A DNA stretch of 64,000 bases from Geomonas paludis (GTDB lineage Bacteria > Desulfobacterota > Desulfuromonadia > Geobacterales > Geobacteraceae), in NCBI RefSeq assembly GCF_014193585.1, contig NZ_BLXY01000002.1, positions 434,001 through 498,000 of the forward strand, in the 5' to 3' direction. A model generated the notes under the pieces. It did not search any database. It was not told where the DNA came from and saw only the letters and a program-made list of their open reading frames with translations. Below are positions 9,097 through 18,690 of the stretch, piece after piece. How positions within the stretch are numbered: the stretch's first letter is position 1; each line of letters begins with the position of its first letter. The position numbers were made by a program, and so were the translations under genes.

Positions 9097-9288
9097 ATGA
9101 TCAGCAAGGACATGACCATCAGCGAAATCCTCAGGCGTTACCCGCAAACCCTCCCCGTCTTCGAACGTTACGGCCTGGACTGCTACGACTGCCAGATCGC
9201 CGACTTCGAGCAACTGGAACACGGCGCCACCGTGCACAAGGCCGACCTCGCGGCCCTGCTCGAGGAGTTGAACAAGAGCATCTCCTGA
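9097..9288 (+). CDS. DUF1858 domain protein
   Basis: A 63-residue protein, MISKDMTISEILRRYPQ at the start, with the CYDCQ pair typical of DUF1858. The family is small, cytoplasmic and often linked to hybrid-cluster or redox proteins; its function is not established. AGGAGG stands 6 bases before the ATG, which rules out the longer frame from 9043. No operon partner is visible. Confidence 0.88.
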   Translation: MISKDMTISEILRRYPQTLPVFERYGLDCYDCQIADFEQLEHGATVHKADLAALLEELNKSIS

Positions 9289-9337
9289 AGGCACCATCCT
9301 CCGAACCTTAGTTCCCAACCGTTTAGCGGCCACCTCC

Positions 9338-9439
9338 CCCCCGTCCCCTCTCCCTTCGGGAGAGGGTGCCCGAAGGGCGGGTGAGGGCTCTGCCGCCTTC
9401 AAGCTCCCTCACCCTAGCCCTCTCCCAGAGGGAGAGGGG
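9338..9439. repeat. Palindromic intergenic repeat, family A, copy 4
   Basis: CCCCTCTCCCTTCGGGAGAGG and CCCTCTCCCAGAGGGAGAGGGG hairpins with the GGGCGGGTGAGGG signature. From 9440 to the XRE gene promoter no gene is supported; the stretch becomes AT-rich after 9590. Confidence 0.75.
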
Positions 9440-9708
9440 ATGTCGTGCCCCCCCCTGCCTCGAAAAATTCCCGGCTCGCACGTGCTGTCCAAGCGGCAGG
9501 ACCAGTCACACGACCACAGCGTCAGCACCTAAAAAACGCCTCGCGCAGGCATGCCGGTTCGATATCAGTAAACGCGATTTTAAAACAGGGTGAAGTGATT
9601 TATTATCCGCCCAAAGCACCCTTGCCTGAAGGGCGCCGGACGTGCTACCCTCAGTCACCTCGCGCCCTTATCGTCACGATTAATTTTTTCTTGTATTCAT
9701 TATTTAAA

Positions 9709-9736
9709 TTGACTTTTTACCAAAACTGAATAATTT
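9709..9736 (+). promoter_or_regulatory. Promoter of the XRE-cupin regulator
   Basis: TTGACT (9709-9714) and TAATTT (9731-9736), 16 bp apart in an AT-rich stretch, about 45 bp before the gene. Confidence 0.5.
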
Positions 9737-9780
9737 TAGCCGAAGTAAAACGGTGGATTATTCACCACAGGAGCAGCGTC

Positions 9781-10344
9781 ATGTCAGAGTACAACATCGG
9801 GTCGAGACTGAAGAAACTGAGACAGGCCCGGAAGCTGACCCTGCAGGCGGTGGCCAACGAGACCGGTTTCTCCCCGGCCCTGATCTCGCAGATCGAGAAC
9901 GACAACGTTTCCCCCCCGATAGCCACCCTCTCCAAGATCGCCAAGTTCTTCGACATCAAGCTGGCCCAACTGTTCAGCGAGGACGAGGATGACCGCAAAT
10001 GGGAGGTGGTGCGCGCGCACGAGCGGCGCATCGTGCCCCGGGTCATCTCCAAGGAGGGGACCAAGCAGGGGTACTTCTACGAGTCCCTCTCCTTCTACAA
10101 GCAGAACAAGAAGATGGACGCCTTCATGGTCACCCTGACCGAGAAGGCGCCCGAGGCCAACACCTACAGCCATGACGGCGAAGAGTTCGTCTACGTCATG
10201 AAGGGCAACGCCGATTTCCTCTTGGACGACAAGAAGATCACCCTCCACGAAGGTGATTCCCTTTATTTCGAATCGAGCATCGGGCACCGTCTGCTGAGCC
10301 ACGACGGTAAAGAAGTGCGGGTCCTGGTGGTCGTGACGAAGTAG
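9781..10344 (+). CDS. XRE-family regulator with C-terminal cupin
   Basis: A 187-residue regulator: a helix-turn-helix of the Cro/C1 type at about residues 7-60 ([26 protein letters not shown]) and a small cupin barrel at about 110-185 (THDGEEF-type metal/ligand motif appearing as [14 protein letters not shown]). Such proteins sense a small ligand and control nearby metabolic genes. It lies 74 bp upstream of maeB on the same strand, so control of malate or acetyl metabolism is a reasonable guess, not shown. Confidence 0.9.
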   Translation: MSEYNIGSRLKKLRQARKLTLQAVANETGFSPALISQIENDNVSPPIATLSKIAKFFDIKLAQLFSEDEDDRKWEVVRAHERRIVPRVISKEGTKQGYFYESLSFYKQNKKMDAFMVTLTEKAPEANTYSHDGEEFVYVMKGNADFLLDDKKITLHEGDSLYFESSIGHRLLSHDGKEVRVLVVVTK

Positions 10345-10418
10345 TTCACAACTCACAAGCAGAACTGGATTCAATGGCGGGCAGCCGCTCCATCCCTATG
10401 GGTCAAAGGAGGACGTAC

Positions 10419-12668
10419 ATGAGCAAGAAACTGGGAGCACTCGACTACCACTCCAGCGGTAGAAAAGGGAAGATAGAAGTAATTGCCACCAAACCGTGCC
10501 AGACCGCGGCAGACCTGTCGCTTGCCTATTCTCCGGGTGTCGCCGAGCCTTGCCTCGCCATCCAGGAGAACCCGGACGACGCCTACAAGTACACAGCCAA
10601 GGGGAACCTGGTCGCCGTCGTTTCCAACGGCACCGCGGTCCTGGGCCTGGGCAACCTGGGCGCGCTGGCCGGCAAGCCGGTCATGGAGGGGAAAGGCATC
10701 CTCTTCAAGCGCTTCGCCGACATCGACGTCTTCGACATCGAGCTGAACACCGAGAACCCGGACGAGATCATCAAGGCGTGCCAGCTGCTGGAGCCCACCT
10801 TCGGCGGCATCAACCTGGAGGACATCAAGGCGCCGGAGTGCTTCTACATCGAGGAAGAACTGAAGAAGACCATGAACATCCCGGTCTTCCATGACGACCA
10901 GCACGGCACCGCCATCATCTCCTCGGCCGCCCTTCTCAACGCTCTGCAGCTTACCGGCAAGAAGATCGAGGACATCCGCATCGTCGTCAACGGCGCCGGT
11001 GCCTCGGCCAACTCCTGCGCCAAACTCGCCATAGCCCTCGGCGTCAAGCCCAACAACATGATCATGTGCGACACCAAGGGGGTCATCTACAAGGGACGCG
11101 TGGAAGGGATGAACCCCTACAAGGAACTCTTCGCCGCCGACACCCCGTTCCGCACCCTCGAGGAGGCTGCCAAGGGCGCCGACGTCCTCTTCGGCCTGTC
11201 CGTCAAGGGCGCCTTCACCCCCGAGATGATCCGCAGCATGGCGCCCAACCCGATCATCTTCGCCATGGCCAACCCGGACCCGGAGATCACCCCGGAGGAG
11301 GCGCACGCGGTGCGCGGCGACGTGATCATGGCCACCGGCCGTTCCGATTACCCGAACCAGGTCAACAACGTGCTCGGTTTCCCCTTCATCTTCCGCGGCG
11401 CGCTGGACGTGCGCGCCACCGCCATCAACGAGGAGATGAAACTCGCCGCGGTGCACGCGCTGGCGAAACTCGCCCAGGAGGAGGTGCCCGACTCCGTCTC
11501 CAAGGCCTACGGCAACGAGAAGTTCTCCTTCGGCGTGAACTACATCATCCCCAAGCCGTTCGACCCGCGCGTCCTTCTGCACGTGGCGCCGGCCATCGCC
11601 CAGGCCGCCATGGATACCGGGGTGGCGCGCCAGCCCATCGAGGACATGGCGAAGTACATAGAGCAGCTCGAATCCTCCCAGGGGCGTTCCAAGGAGGTCA
11701 TGCGCATGATCATCAACAAGGCGAAGAGCGACCCGAAGAAGGTCGTCTTCCCCGAGGGTGACAACGAGAAGATCCTGCGCGCGGCCCAGATCCTCGTGGA
11801 GGAAGGGATCGCCCAGCCGATCCTGGTCGGCGACAAGAAGAAGATCCAGCAGAAGATGGACGACCTGAACCTCGACCTCGACGTGCCCATCGTCGACCCG
11901 ACCGAGAGCGAGCATACCGAGGAGTACGCCCAGGAGCTGTACCGCAGGCGCCAGAGGAAAGGGCTCACCCTCACCGAGTGCCAGCGCATCATGCGCCGCA
12001 AGTCCCGCGTGCAGTTCTCCACCATGATGGTGGCGCAGGGACATGCCGACACCCTCTTAGGCGGCATCGACACCCACTACCCCGAAACGATCCGCCCGGC
12101 GCTGCAGGTGCTGGGCAAGCAGGCCGGCCTCTCCAGCGTGCACGGCCTGTACATGATGGTGTTCAAGAAGGAGGTCTACTTCCTGGCCGACACCACGGTG
12201 ACCATCGACCCGACCGCGGAGGAACTGGCCGAGACCGCCATCCTGGCGGCCGAGAAGGTGGCCATGCTGGGCATCGAGCCGCGCATCGCCATGCTCTCCT
12301 TCTCCAACTTCGGCTCGGTGGACCACCCGCAGACCCGCAAGGTGAAACGCGCCGTGGAACTGGTCAAGGAGCGCGCGCCCAGCCTGATCGTCGAGGGCGA
12401 GATGCAGGCGGACACCGCCGTGGTCCCGGAGCTTCTGGACGGCTTCACCTTCTCCAAGCTGAAGACCCCGGCCAACGTGCTCATCTTCCCGGACCTCAAC
12501 TCCGGCAACATCTGCTACAAGCTTTTGCGCCGCCTGGGCGGCGCCGAGGCCATCGGCCCCATCCTCATGGGGATGAACAAGCCGGTGCACGTGCTGCAGC
12601 GCGGCGACGACGTCAACGACGTGGTCAACATGGCCGCCATCGCGGTCGTGGACGTGCAGAACGCCTAG
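10419..12668 (+). CDS. maeB: NADP-dependent malic enzyme with phosphotransacetylase-like domain
   Basis: A 749-residue MaeB-type protein. Residues 1 to about 430 are malic enzyme (malate to pyruvate plus CO2): the catalytic Tyr in [10 protein letters not shown], the metal-binding FHDDQHGTA, and the dinucleotide fold [13 protein letters not shown]. Residues about 435 to 745 are a phosphate acetyltransferase-like domain ([15 protein letters not shown] at its start), which in known MaeB enzymes is regulatory, sensing acetyl-CoA, rather than catalytic. The start was set at [10 protein letters not shown] because AAAGGAGG lies 7 bases upstream. An intrinsic terminator follows immediately. Confidence 0.95.
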   Translation: MSKKLGALDYHSSGRKGKIEVIATKPCQTAADLSLAYSPGVAEPCLAIQENPDDAYKYTAKGNLVAVVSNGTAVLGLGNLGALAGKPVMEGKGILFKRFADIDVFDIELNTENPDEIIKACQLLEPTFGGINLEDIKAPECFYIEEELKKTMNIPVFHDDQHGTAIISSAALLNALQLTGKKIEDIRIVVNGAGASANSCAKLAIALGVKPNNMIMCDTKGVIYKGRVEGMNPYKELFAADTPFRTLEEAAKGADVLFGLSVKGAFTPEMIRSMAPNPIIFAMANPDPEITPEEAHAVRGDVIMATGRSDYPNQVNNVLGFPFIFRGALDVRATAINEEMKLAAVHALAKLAQEEVPDSVSKAYGNEKFSFGVNYIIPKPFDPRVLLHVAPAIAQAAMDTGVARQPIEDMAKYIEQLESSQGRSKEVMRMIINKAKSDPKKVVFPEGDNEKILRAAQILVEEGIAQPILVGDKKKIQQKMDDLNLDLDVPIVDPTESEHTEEYAQELYRRRQRKGLTLTECQRIMRRKSRVQFSTMMVAQGHADTLLGGIDTHYPETIRPALQVLGKQAGLSSVHGLYMMVFKKEVYFLADTTVTIDPTAEELAETAILAAEKVAMLGIEPRIAMLSFSNFGSVDHPQTRKVKRAVELVKERAPSLIVEGEMQADTAVVPELLDGFTFSKLKTPANVLIFPDLNSGNICYKLLRRLGGAEAIGPILMGMNKPVHVLQRGDDVNDVVNMAAIAVVDVQNA

Positions 12669-12673
12669 ACAGG

Positions 12674-12711
12674 GAGGCCTCCGCACGTATACCGGGCGGA
12701 GGCCTCTTTTC
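12674..12711 (+). terminator. Intrinsic terminator after maeB
   Basis: GAGGCCTCCGC pairs with GCGGAGGCCTC around ACGTATACCGG, followed by TTTTCC. Confidence 0.9.
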
Positions 12712-12779
12712 CTTGACTTGAGCGGAGTTTCGGCTTAAAAAACCGTTTTGCACACCTAACGACAAGGAAACGGAGAACA

Positions 12780-13322
12780 ATGACTCTTCTCGACAAAGTC
12801 CTGAATCACAATAAAAAATTCGTACGCCCCGGAGCGTTCCCTCCCCTCCCGAAAGACCCCAAGAAGCAGCTTGCCATCTTCACCTGCATGGACACCCGCC
12901 TGGTTGATTTCCTGGAGCCCGCGATGGGGATCAAGCGCGGCGACGCCAAGGTGATCAAGAACGCCGGCAACACCCTGGTCGATCCCAACGGCGGCGTGAT
13001 CCGCAGCCTCGTGGCGGCCGTGTTCCTGCTCGGCGTCGAGGAGATCTTCGTCATCGGGCACAAGGACTGCGGCATGGGGTCGGTGGACGTGGAGCAGCTC
13101 AAGGTCAAGATGGTGGAGCGCGGCGTGGATCCCGCGGCCATCGAGGCCCTGGACCCGGACCTGGGCCAGTGGGTGGGCGCCTTCAGCTGCCCCGAAGAGA
13201 ACGTGGAGCGGGTCGCCGGCATCATCCGCAACAGCCCCCTGATCCCCAAGGACGTGCCGGTGCACGGACTGATCTTCTGCCCCAACGACGGCCACCTCGA
13301 AGTCGTGGTGGCGGGGTACTAA
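12780..13322 (+). CDS. Beta-class carbonic anhydrase
   Basis: A 180-residue cytoplasmic zinc enzyme interconverting CO2 and bicarbonate. Zinc ligands Cys36 (in FTCMDTR, with the Asp38/Arg40 dyad), His94 and Cys97 (in VIGHKDCGMG) are all present. It belongs to the short subgroup found in many anaerobes. GGAG precedes the ATG. It is flanked by the maeB terminator and its own terminator, so it is a single-gene unit; bicarbonate supply for carboxylations is inferred. Confidence 0.94.
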   Translation: MTLLDKVLNHNKKFVRPGAFPPLPKDPKKQLAIFTCMDTRLVDFLEPAMGIKRGDAKVIKNAGNTLVDPNGGVIRSLVAAVFLLGVEEIFVIGHKDCGMGSVDVEQLKVKMVERGVDPAAIEALDPDLGQWVGAFSCPEENVERVAGIIRNSPLIPKDVPVHGLIFCPNDGHLEVVVAGY

Positions 13323-13366
13323 CGGCGGCCTGCCGCTGGCCGACCGCAACAGCCATCAAGCACACA

Positions 13367-13412
13367 GGCCCGCGGCCTCTCTCTCAACCGGAGCGCCGCG
13401 GGCCGTTTTTTT
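13367..13412 (+). terminator. Intrinsic terminator after the carbonic anhydrase gene
   Basis: GGCCCGCGGC pairs with GCCGCGGGCC, followed by GTTTTTTT. Confidence 0.88.
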
Positions 13413-13503
13413 GCTCACAGCGAAACCGGGCTCTGTCACTGTGGCCTTTCGGCACTGAAGCGGCGCTTTTTGACCTTGACAACTGTGCGAAAAACTACCT
13501 AAA

Positions 13504-13839
13504 GTGTCAGCTGTGAAGAAAGGTCCCTCGCGCATAATGGCCATCCTGTTACTGGTAGTGGCCCTCGTCACCCTGAGCGGTATCACGGCGACGGCTTCCG
13601 CCATGATCGGCGCGGCCGCGACCCACTCCTGCTGCGATTCCGACAACGGTGCCCCCGCCGCGCCCGCCCCCTGCTCTTCGCCTGACTGCAGCTGCTTTTC
13701 CTGCATCGCCTTGATGGTCTACCCCGCGCTGACTCCCCAGCGCGACGGCGGGGCAGTTCCCCTTACCCTCACCCCCCAGAGGCTTCACCCGCTCAGCACC
13801 TACGTGCGCAGCATCGACTATCCACCCGAACAGGCGTAA
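13504..13839 (+). CDS. Small Cys-rich membrane or secreted protein
   Basis: Up to 111 residues, with a hydrophobic N-terminal segment (IMAILLLVVALVTLSG) followed by a Cys cluster: SCCDSD, then CSSPDCSCFSCI. This suggests an exported metal- or redox-active protein, but no family was recognised. The start is uncertain: GTG 13504, GTG 13513 or ATG 13537. A TTGACA near 13478 with TAAAGT 18 bp on would place the transcription start very close to the coding region. It precedes a lipid-anchored or membrane-anchored small protein and an ABC transporter, probably one operon. Confidence 0.65.
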   Translation: MSAVKKGPSRIMAILLLVVALVTLSGITATASAMIGAAATHSCCDSDNGAPAAPAPCSSPDCSCFSCIALMVYPALTPQRDGGAVPLTLTPQRLHPLSTYVRSIDYPPEQA

Positions 13840-13956
13840 CTGCGCGCTGTCGCGCGTGTGGAACCGCCGGTCCTGCCAGGACCGAGGCGGCTCCGACGGC
13901 AGTGGTGCGCCCTGCGTCACCTTTTGATCCGAAATTCCATCTACAGGAGAATCAGC

Positions 13957-14343
13957 ATGAAAAAGTACGCACTTATCGCAGTCGTGATCCTCATCGGTGC
14001 AGCCATCGCCTTCGGCGTGGCCAACAAAGACGCGGGTAAATCCCTCAACGTGAACGACATCGGCCCGGATCCGTCGGCCTTCACCGGCACCATCACCATC
14101 ACCGGCATCAATGCCGGCGTCTCCCCCTACGACAACTCCGTCATCGGCATCATGGACGTCAAGGAACTGCAGTGCAAAAGCGCCAACTGCAACCGGATCT
14201 ACATCCCGGTCAAATACCCGGAGCAGCAGCCCAAGGTCGGTGACGAGATCAAGGCCACCGGAGCGTTCCACAAGTTCCCCACCGGCTACATGTTCATCGC
14301 GCAGAAGCTCAAGGTTGTGAAGAACCACAAGATCGGAGGGTAA
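13957..14343 (+). CDS. Small anchored periplasmic protein linked to an ABC exporter
   Basis: A 128-residue protein with one N-terminal membrane helix (YALIAVVILIGAAIAFGVA) and a periplasmic beta-rich domain. The GTITITGINAG, GDEIKATGAF and KLKVVKNH stretches look like a small OB-type barrel, reminiscent of CcmE, though the CcmE heme His is not identifiable. CKSANC holds two Cys. AGGAG precedes the ATG, and its TAA is followed at once by the ATG of the permease, so the two are translationally coupled. The function is unknown; a substrate-side partner of the transporter is inferred. Confidence 0.75.
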   Translation: MKKYALIAVVILIGAAIAFGVANKDAGKSLNVNDIGPDPSAFTGTITITGINAGVSPYDNSVIGIMDVKELQCKSANCNRIYIPVKYPEQQPKVGDEIKATGAFHKFPTGYMFIAQKLKVVKNHKIGG

Positions 14344-15504
14344 ATGACGCTCTCCAAGCTGGTCATCAAGAACATAACCAGGCGCCGCGGACGCTTCGTC
14401 TTCACGCTGATGGGGATCACCATCGGCATCGCCTCGTTCGTCACCTTCCTCTCCATGGGGGGGAGCCTGAAGAGCGAGATCAACCGCGAGTCCGCCGCCC
14501 TCGGGGCCAACCTCGTCGTGACGCCGATCGGCTCCTGCGCCTACGAGCAGGTATCCATCCTGACCGGAGAGATCCTCCCCTCCAACATCACCATGAGCGA
14601 GGTGGCCAAGATCCGCTCCATCCAGGGCGTCAACGCGGTCCCGGTCCTGACCGAAAAAAGCGCCATCAACAACAAACCGGTATCCCTGAACGGCATCGAC
14701 GTGGTGCAGATGATGAAGTTCAAGGGATGGCGCGTGGCGCAGGGCTCCTACTTCTCCGGCCACGACGACCCCTCCCTGGTGGTCGGTTCCGCCGCCGCCG
14801 AACTGTTCAAGCTGGCGCCGGGCTCTACGGTAACCGTGCGCGGCCAGCAGTTGACCGTCAGGGGGGTGCTGCAGGAGACCGGCGGCCGCGACGACCTGAC
14901 CGTGTTCCTCTCCCTGCCCCAGGCCCAGCGCCTCTACAACACCGGCGACACCGTGTCCTACGTCGCGGTGAAGGTGGACGACCTGAAGAACCTCGAAGGG
15001 TACATCCAGACCATCAGGGACGCCACCAACCTCGGGGTCGTCTCCGACAAGCAGATGCTGAAGTCCGTGCTCTCCATCGTCGGCACCGTCAACATCACGC
15101 TGCAGATGATCGCCGCGGTTTCCGTCCTGGCGGCCGCTTTCGGCATCGTCAACACCATGCTCACCGCCACCTACGAGAGAAAGCGCGAGATCGGCATCCT
15201 GCAGGCCTTGGGGGCGCGGCAGCGCACCATCTTCACCATCTTCCTGTTGGAGTCCGGGTTCTACGGGATCCTCGGCGGCGCCGCCGGCGTGGTGCTGGGG
15301 CTCCTGGTCTCCCTCACCGCGGCGCCCTACATAAGCCAGAACGCCTTCACCTCCTTCGTGAAGGGGTCCGGCGGCGGACTGATCGATCTGAAAACGGTGG
15401 CGGGGTCGATCCTCTTTTCCGCCCTCGTTGCGGTTGCGGCCGGAGTCTACCCGGCCTGGCGTGCGGCGCGCCTCTCGCCCGTGGAGGCCATCAGCTATGA
15501 GTAA
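14344..15504 (+). CDS. ABC transporter permease, FtsX/MacB type
   Basis: A 386-residue permease: an N-terminal membrane helix (residues about 16-36), a large periplasmic MacB-type domain, then three C-terminal helices of the FtsX core (around 255-290, 305-330, 350-372). Such MacB-like systems use mechanical movement to drive lipoprotein, peptide or metal export from the periplasmic side rather than classic import. It starts directly after the stop of the anchored protein, and its stop overlaps the ATPase start by 8 bp. The substrate is not evident. Confidence 0.9.
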   Translation: MTLSKLVIKNITRRRGRFVFTLMGITIGIASFVTFLSMGGSLKSEINRESAALGANLVVTPIGSCAYEQVSILTGEILPSNITMSEVAKIRSIQGVNAVPVLTEKSAINNKPVSLNGIDVVQMMKFKGWRVAQGSYFSGHDDPSLVVGSAAAELFKLAPGSTVTVRGQQLTVRGVLQETGGRDDLTVFLSLPQAQRLYNTGDTVSYVAVKVDDLKNLEGYIQTIRDATNLGVVSDKQMLKSVLSIVGTVNITLQMIAAVSVLAAAFGIVNTMLTATYERKREIGILQALGARQRTIFTIFLLESGFYGILGGAAGVVLGLLVSLTAAPYISQNAFTSFVKGSGGGLIDLKTVAGSILFSALVAVAAGVYPAWRAARLSPVEAISYE

Positions 15505-16171
15505 CGTCATCATAAAGGCCAGCGACCTGGCCAAGTCGTATGAAACCGGCGCCGTGACCACCCACGCGCTGCGCGGCGTCAGCCTCGAGATCGAAAAGGG
15601 CTCCTTCACCGCCATAGTCGGCCCTTCCGGCCACGGCAAGAGCACGCTGATGCACCTCCTCGGCGGGCTGGACCGCCCCAGCGCGGGCAGCGTCTTCATC
15701 GAGGGCACCGATCTGCGCGGCTTGGACAACAGCGGGCTGGCTCGGCTCAGGGGCGAGAAGATCGGCTTCGTGTTCCAGTTCTTCAACCTCTTGCAGGGGC
15801 TGAGCGCGAAGGAGAACATCGAGGTCGCCGCCATGCTGGCCGGGGTGCCGGAAAAGGACCAGGGGGCGCGCGCCCTGGCGCTCCTGGCGCAGGTGGGTCT
15901 TGCCGACAAGGCCGGCTCCAAGCCGTCGCAGCTCTCCGGGGGGCAGCAGCAGCGGGTGGCCATAGCCCGTGCGCTGGTGAACGACCCCGCCCTTTTGCTC
16001 ATGGACGAGCCCACCGGCAACCTCGACTCCGCCTCCGAGGCCGAGGTGCTGGAAATCCTGCGTAAGCTGCACGTGCAGGGAAAGACCGTGGTCGTGGTAA
16101 CCCACAACAACGAGATCGCGCAGAAGGCCGAGCAGGTCATCTGCGTGAGAGACGGCCGCATCGCCGCCTAG
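15497..16171 (+). CDS. ABC transporter ATPase, MacB/LolD type
   Basis: A 224-residue ATPase. Walker A GPSGHGKST, Q-loop VFQFFNLL, signature LSGGQQQR and Walker B LLLMDEPT are all intact. The start is the ATG that overlaps the permease stop (CTATGAGTAA), which excludes a longer frame from 15428. It powers the permease encoded just upstream. The cassette ends in a repeat and a terminator. Confidence 0.94.
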   Translation: MSNVIIKASDLAKSYETGAVTTHALRGVSLEIEKGSFTAIVGPSGHGKSTLMHLLGGLDRPSAGSVFIEGTDLRGLDNSGLARLRGEKIGFVFQFFNLLQGLSAKENIEVAAMLAGVPEKDQGARALALLAQVGLADKAGSKPSQLSGGQQQRVAIARALVNDPALLLMDEPTGNLDSASEAEVLEILRKLHVQGKTVVVVTHNNEIAQKAEQVICVRDGRIAA

Positions 16172-16228
16172 CCCGCCTAGTCGAGTGGAACACCCACAAA
16201 AAACCTGATTGACGATCATCTTCCGCCA

Positions 16229-16387
16229 AGATGCCCATCTCCCTCTCCCTCCGGGCCTTCTCCCACCGTAGGGCTTGCTGCCTGCAGGCGGGAGAGGGCT
16301 GGGGTGAGGGCGCTGCAATAGGCAACGATCCCGCCTCGTGGCACCTCCCTCACCCGCCCTCCGGGCACCCTCTCCCGGAGGGAGATG
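16229..16387. repeat. Palindromic intergenic repeat, family A, copy 5
   Basis: CTCCCTCTCCCTCCGGG-type and CCCTCTCCCGGAGGGAGA hairpins with GGCTGGGGTGAGGG between. It lies between the convergent ABC ATPase and arginase genes. Confidence 0.75.
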
Positions 16388-16416
16388 GATTTAGCGCAAA
16401 ATCGTCACTAATCAAC

Positions 16417-16452
16417 AAAAAGCCTGCCCGGCAACCCGGGCAGGCTTTTTTA
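16417..16452. terminator. Bidirectional terminator between ABC ATPase and arginase
   Basis: AAAAAGCCTGCCCGG pairs with CCGGGCAGGCTTTTTT around CAAC. Runs of A and T on both sides fit use by both convergent genes. Confidence 0.88.
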
Positions 16453-16476
16453 CGTTAACGGCCCCCTCTTTTTACC

Positions 16477-17367
16477 TTACAGGATCGACGCCCCGAAGGC
16501 GGACGCGGTCAGCTCCACGGCGATCTTGGCGGTGCGGTTACTGTGGTCGAGGATCGGGTTGATCTCCACGATGTCCATCGACCGCAACAGCCCGCTGTCG
16601 GCAATGATCTCCATCAGCAGCTGCGCCTCCCGGTAGGTGATCCCGCCGGGCGCGGTGGTCCCCACCCCCGGCACCTCGAGCGGGTCCAGCCCGTCCAGGT
16701 CGAGACTCACGTGCAGGCGGGTGCGGTGCGCGAGCCGCCCCAGCGCTTCGTGCGCGATGGCGGCCATGCCCCGCTCGTCGATGTCGCGCATGGTGTAAGC
16801 CTTGATGCCCGAGGCGCGCAGGCGCAGCTTCTCTTCCGGGTCGAGCTCGCGCAGGCCGATCAGGATGATGTCCGAGGCGTGCAGCTTGGCGCCGGGACGC
16901 CCCACGTTGACCAGTTCCGGGAACCCTTCCCCCAGAAGCGCCGCTAAGGCCATGCCGTGGATGTTGCCGGTGGGGCTGCTCTGGGGGGTGTTGTAGTCGC
17001 CGTGGGCGTCGACCCAGATCACCGCTGCGGGCGCTTCGTCGGTCACCCCGCCGATGGAGCCTACCGCCATGGAGTGGTCCCCTCCCATGAAGATGGGCAT
17101 GAACCCCTGCGTGACGGCGCTACGCCCGGCCTGGTAGACCGTCTCGCAGACCTGCCGGATCGAGGGGAGGTAGCGCAGCTCCCGCTCGGCGCCCAGCACG
17201 TCGCGCACCGGGACCGGCAGGTTGCCGACATCCTCCACGATGTACCCAAGTCCCGAGAGCCGCGCCGAAAGCCCCGCGTAGCGCAGGGCGCCCGGCCCCA
17301 AGTCCACACCGCGCTGTTCCTGTCCCAGATCGACCGGTACCCCTATCATCCTGATGCCGTTTTCCAT
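16477..17367 (-). CDS. rocF: Arginase
   Basis: A 296-residue ureohydrolase of the arginase type: arginine to ornithine plus urea. The bimetal site is visible: His98 in GGDHSMAVG, Asp120/His122/Asp124 in VDAHGDYNT, and the SLDLDGLDP and NPILD motifs. The family also includes agmatinase and formiminoglutamase, but the length, the HGDYNTP loop and the next gene favour arginase. The start follows AGGAAAGG, 17 bp after the stop of the upstream gene, and the two form one unit. A chemoreceptor gene is divergent. Confidence 0.9.
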   Translation of the reverse strand: MENGIRMIGVPVDLGQEQRGVDLGPGALRYAGLSARLSGLGYIVEDVGNLPVPVRDVLGAERELRYLPSIRQVCETVYQAGRSAVTQGFMPIFMGGDHSMAVGSIGGVTDEAPAAVIWVDAHGDYNTPQSSPTGNIHGMALAALLGEGFPELVNVGRPGAKLHASDIILIGLRELDPEEKLRLRASGIKAYTMRDIDERGMAAIAHEALGRLAHRTRLHVSLDLDGLDPLEVPGVGTTAPGGITYREAQLLMEIIADSGLLRSMDIVEINPILDHSNRTAKIAVELTASAFGASIL

Positions 17368-17384
17368 GACCTGACCTTTCCTGA

Positions 17385-18488
17385 TCAATCGAACTGCTTG
17401 AGGTGGTTCCAGAGATTCACCACGAAGTCCTGCGCGTTGGTCAAAAGCCCCACCGCCTGGGCGGAGCCGCGGTTGGCCAGCTTGTCCACCGAGAACTCGG
17501 CCATGTCGACCACGTAGAAATACACCGGCCGCACCCGCCCGTCCGGCTCGACCCGGTAACTGGGCACCATGTTGCCGAAGGCGATGGAGTGCAGCTGGGT
17601 GGCGATGGCCAGCACCGTGGTCGCCTTCCTGGCATGCACCCGCATCGCGTCCTGGGCTTGGTAGGCGTCGGGGATCACCTCCGGCAGCGGCCCGTCGTCG
17701 CGAATGGAGCCGGCCAGCACGACCGGGATCTTCTTCCTGCTGCAGGCGTACATGATGCCGTCGTCCAGCCCCAGCTTCTCGATGGTCTGCGAAATCCCTC
17801 CCGCCATGCGCGCCTCGTTGATGATGTCCAGGTGGTTGTAGTGCCCCATGGGCATGATGGCCTGGGTGTAAATGTTCTGCCCCAGCCCGGTGCGGAAGCG
17901 CGCCGCCTCCAGGTCGTGCGTCGCCAGGGCGTTCCCCGCCAGAAGCGCATGGCAGTAGCCCGCCTCGATGAGCCCCTGCATGGCGTTTCTGCAGTCCATG
18001 TCGAAGGCGACCGCCGGGCCGAGCACCCAGACGATATAGCCATGATCGCGGTCGTGGCGCAGCACCTGGTACAGCTCGTCGTAGGAGCGGGAAAAGGGGG
18101 TCTCCCTGGTGCCGCGGCTTCGGAAGGAGAACTTGTCGGCGAAGGGTTCGGCCAGGTTCAAGAACCCTCCGATGTGGAGATAGATCCCCTCCTCGCCGTT
18201 CTCGGTGCGCCCGATGGCCACCATGTCCCCCCGGCGCACCCGGCGCGGTTCGACCACGTCGAGCTCCTTGCCGCGCAGCACCATGACGCAGTCCATCCTG
18301 CTCTGTGGCGCTAAGAGCCACTCCCCTCCCCCCAGGTGCACGTACTCCGGGTGGTTGGAGGTGGCGTGAAAGTTCTCCGGCAGCACACCGTCGGCAGGAG
18401 CGGGCGCGAACTTTGCCGCGGGAGCAGCCGCAAGTTTGGGGCGGCGGAAGTCGGGAGGCGTATAGGACGGGATGACATCGCTGTGCAT
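17385..18488 (-). CDS. Ornithine cyclodeaminase-like protein (LOR/SDH conserved region, TIGR00300 family)
   Basis: A 367-residue protein of the family once named for the LOR/SDH conserved region. Members such as the archaeal ornithine cyclodeaminase and the C-terminal part of cyanobacterial AgrE convert ornithine to proline and ammonia, with a bound dinucleotide cofactor. The stretches MPMGHYNHLDIINEARMAGG and VLAGSIRDDGPLPEV are characteristic (recognised by eye). It is the first gene of a two-gene unit with arginase, so together they would take arginine to proline. AAGGAG precedes the ATG. The cofactor cannot be told from the sequence here. Confidence 0.8.
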   Translation of the reverse strand: MHSDVIPSYTPPDFRRPKLAAAPAAKFAPAPADGVLPENFHATSNHPEYVHLGGGEWLLAPQSRMDCVMVLRGKELDVVEPRRVRRGDMVAIGRTENGEEGIYLHIGGFLNLAEPFADKFSFRSRGTRETPFSRSYDELYQVLRHDRDHGYIVWVLGPAVAFDMDCRNAMQGLIEAGYCHALLAGNALATHDLEAARFRTGLGQNIYTQAIMPMGHYNHLDIINEARMAGGISQTIEKLGLDDGIMYACSRKKIPVVLAGSIRDDGPLPEVIPDAYQAQDAMRVHARKATTVLAIATQLHSIAFGNMVPSYRVEPDGRVRPVYFYVVDMAEFSVDKLANRGSAQAVGLLTNAQDFVVNLWNHLKQFD

Positions 18489-18690
18489 ATGAACGCTCCT
18501 TGACAGGAAATGCTGACTCGACGATGGGAAACTTTAGCACGCATCCAACGGGTTACAACGGCCACTTACAATGGATCGCACTCATGATCAAGTTGGCAAA
18601 TTCCCTCCTTAAGTTTGTATGAATACTGCCGATAGCACTAAATATCTATCGCATTCCTACACCAGAACCGCACCACAAGGGGGACTTGTT

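Noticed and set aside
13549-16161. An 870-codon open frame on the minus strand opposite the ABC cassette
   Set aside because: It is antisense to four well-supported genes, low in family likeness and typical of long shadow frames in GC-rich DNA. The same applies to long antisense frames over maeB, lepA, glnD and the chemoreceptor gene.
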